From JAVBMC01 sp031552845 (lineage in GTDB: Bacteria; Verrucomicrobiota; Kiritimatiellia; RFP12; DVOR01), in NCBI GenBank assembly GCA_031552845.1, contig JAVBMC010000030.1, positions 22,930-86,929 on the forward strand: a stretch of DNA of 64,000 nt, in the 5' to 3' direction. Under the pieces are notes generated by a model, which was not told the DNA's origin, searched no databases, and was given only the letters and a program-made list of their open reading frames with translations. Of this stretch, positions 1 through 7,533 are shown piece by piece; positions within the stretch are counted from its first letter, which is position 1; each line of letters begins with the position of its first letter. Both the position numbers and the translations under genes were made by a program.

Positions 1-983
1 CCCATTTGCGAAAAGGGCTGTGCGATGGTCGTGAGTTCCGGTGACATCCATTGCGAGGCCGGGTCGTTATCAAAGCTGACAATGCTTAAATCGTCCGGTA
101 TCTTAATTCCATTGCGCTCGCAGTAGCGGTAAACGCTGCGCGCCATGCTGTCGCAGCTCACAAACAAACCGGTTGGCCGTTCTTTGCCGGACATCACTTT
201 GCCCATGCGGTCATCCACCCACGCGCTCCAATCGACAAAACGGTCATCAGGCCGCACATCCCCCACGCGCGAATGCGGCAAGACAATCCCCTTCTCCGCA
301 AGATAATCGCGAAAGCCGTCCAAGCGATTGCGTACCGTCTGCGCCGTGTAATCGCCAATGAAAGCAAACACGCGATGCCCCAGCTCATACAAATGCTCCG
401 CCGCCAGCCAGCCTCCGTGATAGTTGTCGGATACAACGTTAGGCACCGACACCTGGGCGTTGTGATGATCGATTACAACCAAAGGCAATCCTTTATCTTT
501 GAGACGGCAGACCGCTTCAAAAAACTCCGGCGTGTGCCACGCCATAATCAACGCGCCATCGACATCCTCTTGATCGGCCAAGTCTTGCAGCAGCTGCAAA
601 TTACGGGACGTCTCCGCCTGCCCATCCTTCATTTCAAAAACATATCTGTACTGCTTCGACCACTCCTGCACGCCACGCGCCAAGCGGATACACGGCTCCC
701 ACGCCAGATTCTCCAGCAGCACCCAAATCACTTTCTCCCGCTTCTCATCCGGCCGACAGATATATAACCCCTTGCCCGGACGCCGGGTAATCAACCCTCG
801 CTGAATCAACACTTCAGTAGCGCGCCGCACAGTCAAACGTGCCACTTTATATTTGCGTACAAGACCATGCTCAGAATCGATGAACCCATCAGGCGGAAAG
901 GTCGAGCCTTCAATTTGCCGCTGAATCTCATCCGCCAAACGGCCATACACCGTAGAACTTTCATCAGGTATACCAGTTTTCAT
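1..983 (-). CDS. GntR-type/LacI-type transcriptional regulator, partial (3' end outside window)
   Basis: Reading the complement from the ATG at 983 gives an open frame to the window edge (about 327 residues). Residues 1-75 form a GntR-type winged helix: LTVRRATEVL recognition helix, then a wing with RRPGKGLY. The rest is a LacI/periplasmic-binding sensor with YHGGWLAAEHL, FIGDYT and a near C-terminal PELTTIAQPF. This is the XylR/AraR layout, in which a sugar releases the protein from DNA. It is a close paralogue of the regulator at 2520, aligned from the first residues (MKTGI versus MNTGI), which fixes both starts. The -10 box lies 7 nt from the ATG. Its target genes would be left of the window. 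The fold is clear; the ligand is unknown. Confidence 0.9.
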   Translation of the reverse strand, partial: MKTGIPDESSTVYGRLADEIQRQIEGSTFPPDGFIDSEHGLVRKYKVARLTVRRATEVLIQRGLITRRPGKGLYICRPDEKREKVIWVLLENLAWEPCIRLARGVQEWSKQYRYVFEMKDGQAETSRNLQLLQDLADQEDVDGALIMAWHTPEFFEAVCRLKDKGLPLVVIDHHNAQVSVPNVVSDNYHGGWLAAEHLYELGHRVFAFIGDYTAQTVRNRLDGFRDYLAEKGIVLPHSRVGDVRPDDRFVDWSAWVDDRMGKVMSGKERPTGLFVSCDSMARSVYRYCERNGIKIPDDLSIVSFDNDPASQWMSPELTTIAQPFSQM

Positions 984-990
984 AAACAGT

Positions 991-1019
991 ATACTAGCAC
1001 ATAATCCACTGGCGGGCAA
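991..1019 (-). promoter_or_regulatory. Sigma-70-type promoter of the partial regulator, leaderless
   Basis: On the minus strand: TTGCCC (1014-1019), 17 nt spacer, TAGTAT (991-996), with extended TGC before the -10 box. Seven nucleotides separate TAGTAT from the ATG at 983, so transcription should begin at or next to the start codon. The 9-mer TGCTAGTAT and its 7-nt distance to ATG recur in front of the paralogue at 2520. Confidence 0.65.
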
Positions 1020-1092
1020 GTAAAAAACTATCAATCCGCCATCTGTATTCTTGCAGTCCCTAAACCCGTCGAATCGCGCGCGCTTTTCTGCC

Positions 1093-1121
1093 TTGACTCA
1101 CCCCTGCCAATTTGCTAGACT
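1093..1121 (+). promoter_or_regulatory. Sigma-70-type promoter for the HU-like/DUF4469 gene
   Basis: TTGACT (1093-1098), 17 nt spacer, TAGACT (1116-1121), with extended TGC at 1113-1115. The predicted start is near 1128, leaving a leader of about 240 nt before the ATG at 1368. Together with the opposite promoter at 991-1019 it fills the divergent intergenic region. Confidence 0.65.
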
Positions 1122-1127
1122 GCACCC

Positions 1128-1367
1128 CGTTGACCCCATTGGGTGACCGATCCCTGACGCTTAGACGCATATCGGAGCCCAAGCTCGCAAGGAGCCATCA
1201 ACATATAGATTGCCCGTTTGGCCGGCGTGCAATCCAGATGCTAGGGGAATCTCCACCGAGAACGCGAGTGCGTTGTCAGGTCATGTTCGGAATCCTCTTG
1301 GCGTCGGGTTGACAGACGCCGCCGGCTGCCAGCTTTTTACACAAGGCGGCAGCTAGGAAAAAACATC
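1128..1367 (+). ncRNA. Long structured 5' leader or small RNA upstream of the HU-like gene
   Basis: This stretch of about 240 nt between the promoter and the ATG has no convincing reading frame but several hairpins. GATTGC/GCAATC pair at 1208-1213 and 1229-1234 around an inner CCG/CGG. GGCGTC/GACGCC pair at 1300-1305 and 1315-1320. Two overlapping options precede the ribosome site: GCCGCC (1318-1323) with GGCGGC (1345-1350), or GCTGCC (1325-1330) with GGCAGC (1348-1353). The Shine-Dalgarno AGGA follows at 1356. I do not recognise a named RNA family: no SRP, tmRNA, RNase P or known riboswitch core was found. It could be an autoregulatory leader or a separate sRNA. Confidence 0.4.
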
Positions 1368-2111
1368 ATGTCAGACTCAACAGCAAGCGAGCCCAACAGC
1401 TCGATCCAAGTGCAGCTCCTCAAACCCGTCGCTGGCAATCTTGCCAAGGACGGTCGGCAGACAGCCCACACTATCTCCCGCAGTACCGTCTCCAACGATC
1501 AATACATCGACTTCATGGTCGGCGACGGTGGCGGCATCAGCAAACCTCAAGCCAAGGCTTTTTACGAAGCCCACGCCGGCACCGCCCACAGGCTGCTCCT
1601 CGCGGGGCATAACATCCCCGTCGGTGACCTCGGCTACCTGCGCATTACGGCCAAAGGAGTTTTCGACGACGAAGGCAATCCTTTGGAAGGCAAAGAACTG
1701 CTCTTCAGGATCAAATTCCTGCCCAAAAAGAGCATCCGCAACCTCCTCGCAACCCTCCCCTACACCATCGTCGAACCCCACGACCGCCAGCCCCGCCTAC
1801 GCACGGTGACCGACAGCATCACCACCGCCGTCAACTCCATCATCACTCGCGGCATGGCAGCCAAGCTCAACGGCCAGCATCTCAAGTTCAATCCCCTGAT
1901 GGATGACGAAGGCCTCTTCTTCATCCCCATTGACGGTGGAACCGAAATCAAAACCACCTGCTTCCTCGACAACCGCGAAATCCGCCTCACCTTCAACACT
2001 CCGAACGACCTCACGCAAGGCTCCACCTACCGGCTGGAAGTACGCAAACGCTTCCGCAACTGCAAGGTGCTACGCATCGGAACCCTCGAAAAAACACTCC
2101 GCGTGAACTAA
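1368..2111 (+). CDS. HU-like DNA-binding domain protein with C-terminal DUF4469-type domain
   Basis: 247 residues. The first ~125 resemble the HU/IHF-like domain of large DNA-binding proteins known from Bacteroidota (HTISRSTVSNDQYIDFM, AKAFYEAHAG, LGYLRITAKGVF). Residues ~130-245 resemble the Ig-like DUF4469 partner domain (TAVNSIITRGM, NPLMDDEGLFFIP, STYRLEVRKRF). Such proteins are thought to bind DNA and help shape the nucleoid, but the exact role is not established. No signal peptide. The start at 1368 follows AGGAAAAAA. The gene stands alone between its own promoter and terminator and is preceded by an unusually long leader, which suggests post-transcriptional control. Confidence 0.75.
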   Translation: MSDSTASEPNSSIQVQLLKPVAGNLAKDGRQTAHTISRSTVSNDQYIDFMVGDGGGISKPQAKAFYEAHAGTAHRLLLAGHNIPVGDLGYLRITAKGVFDDEGNPLEGKELLFRIKFLPKKSIRNLLATLPYTIVEPHDRQPRLRTVTDSITTAVNSIITRGMAAKLNGQHLKFNPLMDDEGLFFIPIDGGTEIKTTCFLDNREIRLTFNTPNDLTQGSTYRLEVRKRFRNCKVLRIGTLEKTLRVN

Positions 2112-2142
2112 CCACACGGCCATCCATCCCCAAATCCCACCC

Positions 2143-2176
2143 AAGGGCAGACGCCACACCGGCACCTGCCCTTTTT
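2143..2176 (+). terminator. Rho-independent terminator of the HU-like gene
   Basis: GGGCAG (2145-2150) pairs with CTGCCC (2166-2171), followed by TTTTT at 2172-2176. It lies 34 nt after the stop codon. Confidence 0.7.
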
Positions 2177-2220
2177 CTATCCCGAATGCCCATCTACCCA
2201 CACATTCCTCTCAACTTTGT

Positions 2221-2330
2221 GACAGCCAGCTGTCACAGTTCTGAAAGCCACCTGTCACCATCATGACAGCCAGCTGTCACACCCCTGACAGCTCCCCGTC
2301 CCCGCCATCACAGCCGTGGGAGTCCCAGTT
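2221..2330. repeat. Tandem 22-bp palindromic repeat array A (TGACAG family, 5 units)
   Basis: Units start at 2221, 2243, 2265, 2287 and 2309, an exact 22 bp period. Units 1 and 3 carry the near-palindrome GACAGCCAGCTGTC. Unit 2 has two changes, and units 4 and 5 are degenerate. There is no reading frame and no spacer sequence, so it is not CRISPR. The array lies between the terminator of the HU-like gene and the promoter of the regulator at 2520. The same family with the same period recurs at 52004-52100. Function unknown; a row of binding sites for a dimeric protein would fit two helical turns per unit. Confidence 0.8.
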
Positions 2331-2483
2331 AACACGCTTCAAGAGGAGCAATACCACAAAACTCTATAGAAAGTCGCTGTTTTTCCATCTGCTTTCCTCA
2401 TGTCATTCGCTCGACAGAGCTATTTTTCGCTCCGCCATTCCCGCCTTAGGAATAAAAGCGTTGTCAGGTAAAAAACAATAAGC

Positions 2484-2512
2484 TTGCATCCCCGTAAAAA
2501 ACCTGCTAGTAT
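2484..2512 (+). promoter_or_regulatory. Promoter of the second GntR/LacI regulator, leaderless
   Basis: TTGCAT (2484-2489), 17 nt spacer, TAGTAT (2507-2512), with TGC at 2504-2506 making an extended -10. Seven nucleotides later is the ATG at 2520. There is no Shine-Dalgarno sequence. Spacing and 9-mer equal those of the paralogue at 983, so this is a conserved leaderless promoter or an autoregulatory element. Confidence 0.65.
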
Positions 2513-2519
2513 TATGCAA

Positions 2520-3623
2520 ATGAATACTGGTATCATCAACGAAAAAACCGCATACGGCCGTCTGGTGAATGAGATTTCCCAACTCATCGCGGATGGCAAG
2601 GTCGATTCTAACGGCTTTATCGCTTCCGAGCATGAACTGGGGCGTACTTATGGTGTTTCGCGCGTGACCGTCCGCAAAGCAACCGACATTCTCATTGATC
2701 AAGGCCTCATCGAGCGCCGTCCCGGCAAAGGTCTTTACGTCTATAACCCCGTCGAAAAGAAAACCCGTCACGTGTGGGTCATCCTCGACAACCTTGCTCG
2801 CGAACACTGCGTCTGGCTCGCACGCGGTGTCCAAAAGTGGAGCAGTGAATACGATTACAAGGTCGAACTCAAAGACGGCCACGCCGAGATGGAGCAAAAC
2901 CTCCTCCTCCTTAATCAGCTTCTCGAAAGTGATGAAGCCGACGGCGCCATCATCATGACCTGGTACTCGCCTGAGTTCTTTGAAGCCCTCTGCCGCCTCA
3001 AAGACAAAGGCCTGCCCTTTGTCGTCGTCGACTACCACACCCAGCAGCTGCGCTTCCCCTGCGTCGCTGCCGACAACTACCACGGCGGCCGCATGGTTGC
3101 CGAGCACCTCTACGAAGCTTGTCACCGCCGTTACGGCTTCATTGGCGACTACACCTCCATCACCGTTCAACGTCGCCTCGAAGGCTATCGCGACTATCTC
3201 GCCGAACGCGGCCTGCCCCTCGCCCACGCCTACGTCTCAGACGTCCGCCCGGAAGACCGTTTCAAAGACTGGGCCAGCCTCATCGACGGCAAGATGGAAA
3301 AACTTTTCGACGAGCCTAATCCCCCCACCGCCCTCTTCGTCAGCTGTGACTACCTCGCCCGCAGCGTCTATCGCTGGTGCGAACGCCACAATATCACCAT
3401 CCCCAATGACCTCAGTGTCGTCGGCTTCGACAACGAACCCTCTTGTAACTGGCTCACGCCCGAGCTCACCACCATCGCACAGCCCTTTATGGAAATGGGC
3501 GACGCCGCGATGCGCCTTCTCCACAGCCAGCTAGAAGGCCACCCATGGAATGGACGGGACGTCATCCTGCCCGTACAACTCATCACACGAAAATCCGTCA
3601 AAACGCTGACGCCTGTAAAGTAA
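2520..3623 (+). CDS. GntR-type/LacI-type transcriptional regulator of the polysaccharide locus
   Basis: 367 residues. Residues 1-75 form a GntR winged helix (VSRVTVRKATDIL, then RRPGKGLYVYNP). Residues ~80-365 form a LacI-type sugar-binding sensor (DNYHGGRMVAEHL, SVVGFDNEP, TTIAQPFMEMGDAAM). The start at 2520 is preferred over 2514 or the TTG at 2484, because the paralogue at 983 begins at the equivalent residue and the promoter spacing matches. It lies 9 nt before the first surface-protein gene, so it probably shares that transcript and senses a breakdown product of the polymer attacked by the downstream GH16 and GH92 enzymes. The ligand is unknown. Confidence 0.88.
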   Translation: MNTGIINEKTAYGRLVNEISQLIADGKVDSNGFIASEHELGRTYGVSRVTVRKATDILIDQGLIERRPGKGLYVYNPVEKKTRHVWVILDNLAREHCVWLARGVQKWSSEYDYKVELKDGHAEMEQNLLLLNQLLESDEADGAIIMTWYSPEFFEALCRLKDKGLPFVVVDYHTQQLRFPCVAADNYHGGRMVAEHLYEACHRRYGFIGDYTSITVQRRLEGYRDYLAERGLPLAHAYVSDVRPEDRFKDWASLIDGKMEKLFDEPNPPTALFVSCDYLARSVYRWCERHNITIPNDLSVVGFDNEPSCNWLTPELTTIAQPFMEMGDAAMRLLHSQLEGHPWNGRDVILPVQLITRKSVKTLTPVK

Positions 3624-3632
3624 GGAAACAAC

Positions 3633-5897
3633 ATGAAACAACTCCTGCTCCTCAGCATCACCCTCACCGCCACCCTCAACCTCCTCGCCGCCTCCACATG
3701 GACCGGTGCCGCAGGCGATACCCTCTGGAGCACCCCGGGTAACTGGCTCGATGCCGCTCCGGCAAGCGACTCCGCTACCGATGTCACCCTTACAGGTGCA
3801 GGCGGCAACAGCACAGTCGATGGCGCTAACCCCTTCCTTCTCAAAACCCTTACCTTCGACGCCGCGGCAGGAGAGTTCGCCCTCACCGGTAATCCACTCA
3901 CGCTTTACGGCAGCCTCAGCAACCTCTCATCAGAACAACAAACCATCGCCAACGACATCACCCTCGCGGCCCCCGCTACTTGGAACATCAACGGTAACAT
4001 CCACTTCACCGGCAATATCGATACAGGCGGCAACATCCTCACCAAAACCGGCCGCGGCGACATCATCCTCACCGGTAACAATGCACTCAAGTTCCCCACC
4101 GCAGCCACAACCTCCTCCGGCATTGCGACAGGTGGTATCGCCGTCGCCTCAGGCACCACAACGTTAACAGGCGAATACATGGTTCCCACGCGTGCACTTG
4201 GTGCCCACATCACTGTCACCAATGGTGCCACTGTGCGCCTCGGTTCCAAGATGAACCTACTGAATACAACGTCATCAATCTTTGTCGGAGGCGAAAATAC
4301 TTTGTTCGATGGCAACTCACAAGCATTTCAATTTGGACGCACAAATGACATCGTAGTAACCGATGGTGCAGTAATGACCAATTTCTCGCTTGGTTACCTC
4401 AACAATGGTGACAGCATTATCAACAAATACGCACTTGAAGTCCGCAATAATGCCACCTTCCAAATCGGCAAAACTGACGTCCAATATCTAACTAACCCCA
4501 CCATCATCTGCACAAATGGTGCTACATTGGAGTTCTCGGCACTTAATTTCACTACCTCACGCAATGGGCGTTTTTATGTTGGTGGACGTAATGCAGATGG
4601 TCACCCCTCAACCTTCAACGTCGGAACTTTCGAAATGGTCACCTACACCAGCACCAACAATCAGTTGATTATTGATTCAGGCGGAGAAATGAATATCGCA
4701 ACAAAATTCATGATGGGGAGAGGTCAGGGGACCATTGGTTATGATGACTCACTCATAATTACTAACGGCGGGAAAGTCACAGCATCCTCCGCCATCGGAG
4801 CCGACAATTTCGCAGTCGGCAGCACTGGGGCTGGAAATACCCTCCTCTGGGTCGGAGGCAAAGATCTCGAAACAGGTGCTAACTCGCTGTTAGACTGCAA
4901 TTCGAAAGCTCTCGTCATTGGTCGTACAGGAACATGTACAAACAACATGATTGTGGTCGATCGAGATGGAATTATCACCAGAGCCAATATCCAAGTCGGA
5001 CGCACGGTCAACAATAGCCCTAGCGCCAGCTACAGCCGGTTAACCATAAAAAATGGCGGTTACGTATCCGGTAAAGTTACAGTCGGCAACTATGCGTATA
5101 ATAATGAAATGCAAATTACCGGCACCGGTTCACTCCTTGACATGGGGATCGAAAATGATTTTACCCTTAACGGACGAACTAATGGCGTAATCATCGAGAA
5201 CGGCGGCACACTCCGCTGCCGCGTCGCACAAATCGGTAACTATAACCACTCGCTGGCAGAACGCAATACGTTCACAATACGGGCGGGCGGTCTCTTTTTC
5301 CCCACAGGCGTTTTTGGTACTGCCGTCAATATCGGCTACTCGGGTGTCAACAATGCAAACACAAGTTACTGCACCGTCTACGTCACGGATCCTGACACGC
5401 TCTGGAACAACAATGCCTGTGACATCACCATCGGCAACGTCGGCGGCGGCAATGCCACTACCTCCAACAATGTATTACACGTAGCAAACGATTCTATTGT
5501 CACCAACATTCGCAATCTCGTCATTGGATCGCATGCCGGTAAAACCGGCTGCACTCAAATCGATAATGAAGTCAAACTTGATGGCGGTTATCTCTATGCA
5601 GAAACATTGACGGCCTACACCAACAACGGTATTGCAGTTGTTGCTTCTTCCCGCCTTAAACCAGCAGAGTTCACAGGCAAAGTTATTCTTCTCGGCAATA
5701 CCTACATCAGACCTTATCTCGACCCAGAAGTGACAGCCCTAACAGGCCGTTATACAATCTTGACAGCTGGCAGTATTGATGATCAAGGCGTACGACTGAT
5801 CCCCGGAACCGACTTTGTAAAATGGAAGCTTATTAAAACGCCCACGAGCATTGATATCGCCTTTAGGTATCCCGAAACAGTCTTTCAACTCTACTAA
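3633..5897 (+). CDS. Secreted beta-strand-repeat (autotransporter passenger-like) surface protein
   Basis: 754 residues. Signal peptide 1-20 ends in LLAAS. It is followed by the TWTGAAGDTLW...NW opening typical of these proteins, then many short Gly/Asn/Thr-rich turns (VTDGAVMTN, ITNGGKVTAS, IENGGTLRC) expected of a beta-helix. No C-terminal membrane beta-barrel is visible: passenger-like sequence runs to the last residues, which read PETVFQLY. Three other proteins in this window end in related tails (10782, 48853, 50298). The start follows AAGGA. Downstream, GH16 begins 17 nt later. A role in surface display or polymer binding is inferred, not shown. Confidence 0.8.
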   Translation: MKQLLLLSITLTATLNLLAASTWTGAAGDTLWSTPGNWLDAAPASDSATDVTLTGAGGNSTVDGANPFLLKTLTFDAAAGEFALTGNPLTLYGSLSNLSSEQQTIANDITLAAPATWNINGNIHFTGNIDTGGNILTKTGRGDIILTGNNALKFPTAATTSSGIATGGIAVASGTTTLTGEYMVPTRALGAHITVTNGATVRLGSKMNLLNTTSSIFVGGENTLFDGNSQAFQFGRTNDIVVTDGAVMTNFSLGYLNNGDSIINKYALEVRNNATFQIGKTDVQYLTNPTIICTNGATLEFSALNFTTSRNGRFYVGGRNADGHPSTFNVGTFEMVTYTSTNNQLIIDSGGEMNIATKFMMGRGQGTIGYDDSLIITNGGKVTASSAIGADNFAVGSTGAGNTLLWVGGKDLETGANSLLDCNSKALVIGRTGTCTNNMIVVDRDGIITRANIQVGRTVNNSPSASYSRLTIKNGGYVSGKVTVGNYAYNNEMQITGTGSLLDMGIENDFTLNGRTNGVIIENGGTLRCRVAQIGNYNHSLAERNTFTIRAGGLFFPTGVFGTAVNIGYSGVNNANTSYCTVYVTDPDTLWNNNACDITIGNVGGGNATTSNNVLHVANDSIVTNIRNLVIGSHAGKTGCTQIDNEVKLDGGYLYAETLTAYTNNGIAVVASSRLKPAEFTGKVILLGNTYIRPYLDPEVTALTGRYTILTAGSIDDQGVRLIPGTDFVKWKLIKTPTSIDIAFRYPETVFQLY

Positions 5898-5914
5898 GCA
5901 AAGAACCAGCTCCT

Positions 5915-7492
5915 ATGAAACACCTTATCGTTTTAGCCGCCATCGTTGGCGCAGTCTTCACCAGCCAAGCCGCGACGGAATATCGCATCACCAGCAGATG
6001 GTATCAGCAAGATGCCCTCTTCGCCGCGCCGGACGGGCAAGTTAAGTATGGATCCGTCGAAGACAAGACAGCCGTCTGGATTGCCGAACCCGCTAAGAAC
6101 GGCACAACGATCTTTCGCAATGCCGCAACCGGCAAACAGCTAAGCGTTGATGATAAAGGCTTGTTGACGACTAAGGGTTCTGATCCTGCCCGTTGGGTCA
6201 TCGACCGCACAGCCGATGAGTGGCGTTCGTTACAATGCGTCGAGGACAAAGGTTATCTCAATATGGAGAACCGTTCCGGTGTGGCTGATACCAACGTCAA
6301 ACAAAAGCCTGGCGATAAAAATTGGTGGTCAGCACAGTGGAAGCTCACCTACATCAGTGGCGAGAAACCCGAACCCTTCCTGCCCATCCGCACCGTTTTC
6401 GTGACCTCCCCCGACACTGGTGGCGATGTCAAAGGTAATACAAAGATTCAACTGCGTGCCAAAGGACTTGAAGAGGTTACCGCCCGCTGCTGGAAGGCCG
6501 GTGCAGGCCATGGAGCCGACAGCGTTGTGGCAACCGTCAAGCTCGACGAGAAAGGTAACGGCAGTTTCGTATTCCCTGCTGATGATTACCCCCAAGGCCC
6601 CATCACGGTACGTCTCCAAGGCACGGGCGATGGCTACACCAATAACTGCCACCTGCAACTCTATAACACCAGCGGCAAAAAGTGGCGCCAAGGCCTCCCT
6701 CCCCCGCCACCGCAAGCCGCCGGAATGAAGATGGTTTACGCCGATGACTTTGACGGCGCACTCTCAATTTCTCCCAACGGCAAGAACGCCAAATACTCCT
6801 CGCACAAGCCCGGCGGCGGGGACTTCAGCGGATACGCCTTCAGCGATTACGACTCCCCCAAGAACCCCTTCACCCAACGCGACACCTTCCTGCGCATCCG
6901 TGCGGATGAAACCAAGAAGAGCAGCGGCCTGCTCTCCTCCATCGGTTCCGACGGCACAGGGTTCATGACCAAGTTGCCCTGTTACTTCGAATGCCGCTTC
7001 ATCGCGCAATCCGCCCCCGGCACCTGGCCGGCCTTCTGGGTGATGACACAAAACGTCTACAAAGGCTTGAAGACACCAGCTGACGAACTCGACATCATTG
7101 AAGCTTACGGTGGCGAAGGCCCCGGCAATCCCAACCAACGTGCAGGCTACCACATCTGCCAGCACCGCTGGAACCAAGGTCCTAATGGCGAGAAACTCAA
7201 AGGCGGCCTGAACCAGTTTGTCAAGATGATGGAAACCAACGGCGGCAGCAAAGCCAGCTGGTTTGAAGACTTCCACATCTACGGCTGCCTCATCACCGAG
7301 CAAGACGTCATTTACTATTGCGACAACGTCGAAGTCGCCCGCCACGCCACCGACAAACTGACCAAAGAAGAGCCCCTCTTCTTCTTCATCAACTTCGCCA
7401 TCGGCGGCGGCAGCGGCTGGAAAATCGATCTCTCCCAATACAACGGCATCGCCGACATGTACGTCGACTACGTCCGCGTCTTCGCCAAATAA
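5915..7492 (+). CDS. Secreted glycoside hydrolase family 16 (beta-glucanase/agarase-like) with beta-trefoil-like N-terminus
   Basis: 525 residues. Signal peptide 1-20 (TSQAA). Residues ~21-145 look like a ricin/beta-trefoil-type carbohydrate-binding domain (YRITSRWYQQDALF, repeated W/Y blocks). An Ig-like stretch spans ~155-245 and a PPPPPQ linker ~256. A GH16 jelly-roll spans ~265-525 with the catalytic ExDxxE motif at E391-L-D393-I-I-E396, preceded by GTWPAFWVM. GH16 enzymes cut internal beta-1,3/1,4 glucan or galactan bonds by a retaining mechanism. The exact polymer cannot be told from this. It sits between two surface-protein genes in the locus headed by the regulator at 2520. Confidence 0.88.
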   Translation: MKHLIVLAAIVGAVFTSQAATEYRITSRWYQQDALFAAPDGQVKYGSVEDKTAVWIAEPAKNGTTIFRNAATGKQLSVDDKGLLTTKGSDPARWVIDRTADEWRSLQCVEDKGYLNMENRSGVADTNVKQKPGDKNWWSAQWKLTYISGEKPEPFLPIRTVFVTSPDTGGDVKGNTKIQLRAKGLEEVTARCWKAGAGHGADSVVATVKLDEKGNGSFVFPADDYPQGPITVRLQGTGDGYTNNCHLQLYNTSGKKWRQGLPPPPPQAAGMKMVYADDFDGALSISPNGKNAKYSSHKPGGGDFSGYAFSDYDSPKNPFTQRDTFLRIRADETKKSSGLLSSIGSDGTGFMTKLPCYFECRFIAQSAPGTWPAFWVMTQNVYKGLKTPADELDIIEAYGGEGPGNPNQRAGYHICQHRWNQGPNGEKLKGGLNQFVKMMETNGGSKASWFEDFHIYGCLITEQDVIYYCDNVEVARHATDKLTKEEPLFFFINFAIGGGSGWKIDLSQYNGIADMYVDYVRVFAK

Positions 7493-7533
7493 CCCTTTAT
7501 TTTCAATCTCCACAACCCACAAGTAAGGTTCCT

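Noticed and set aside
1128..1320. SRP RNA, tmRNA, RNase P or 6S RNA
   Set aside because: The SRP GGAAGGAAGCAG motif, the tmRNA ends and the RNase P cores are absent, and I could not draw the long 6S-type hairpin with confidence.
2221..2330. Plasmid-type iterons or a replication origin
   Set aside because: The 22-bp period fits iterons, but arrays occur at five dispersed sites. No rep, dnaA gene or DnaA boxes were seen nearby.
3633..5897. Classical type V autotransporter with beta-barrel
   Set aside because: The passenger-like repeats continue to the last residues and no 250-300 residue barrel domain is present. The same is true of the three related proteins.
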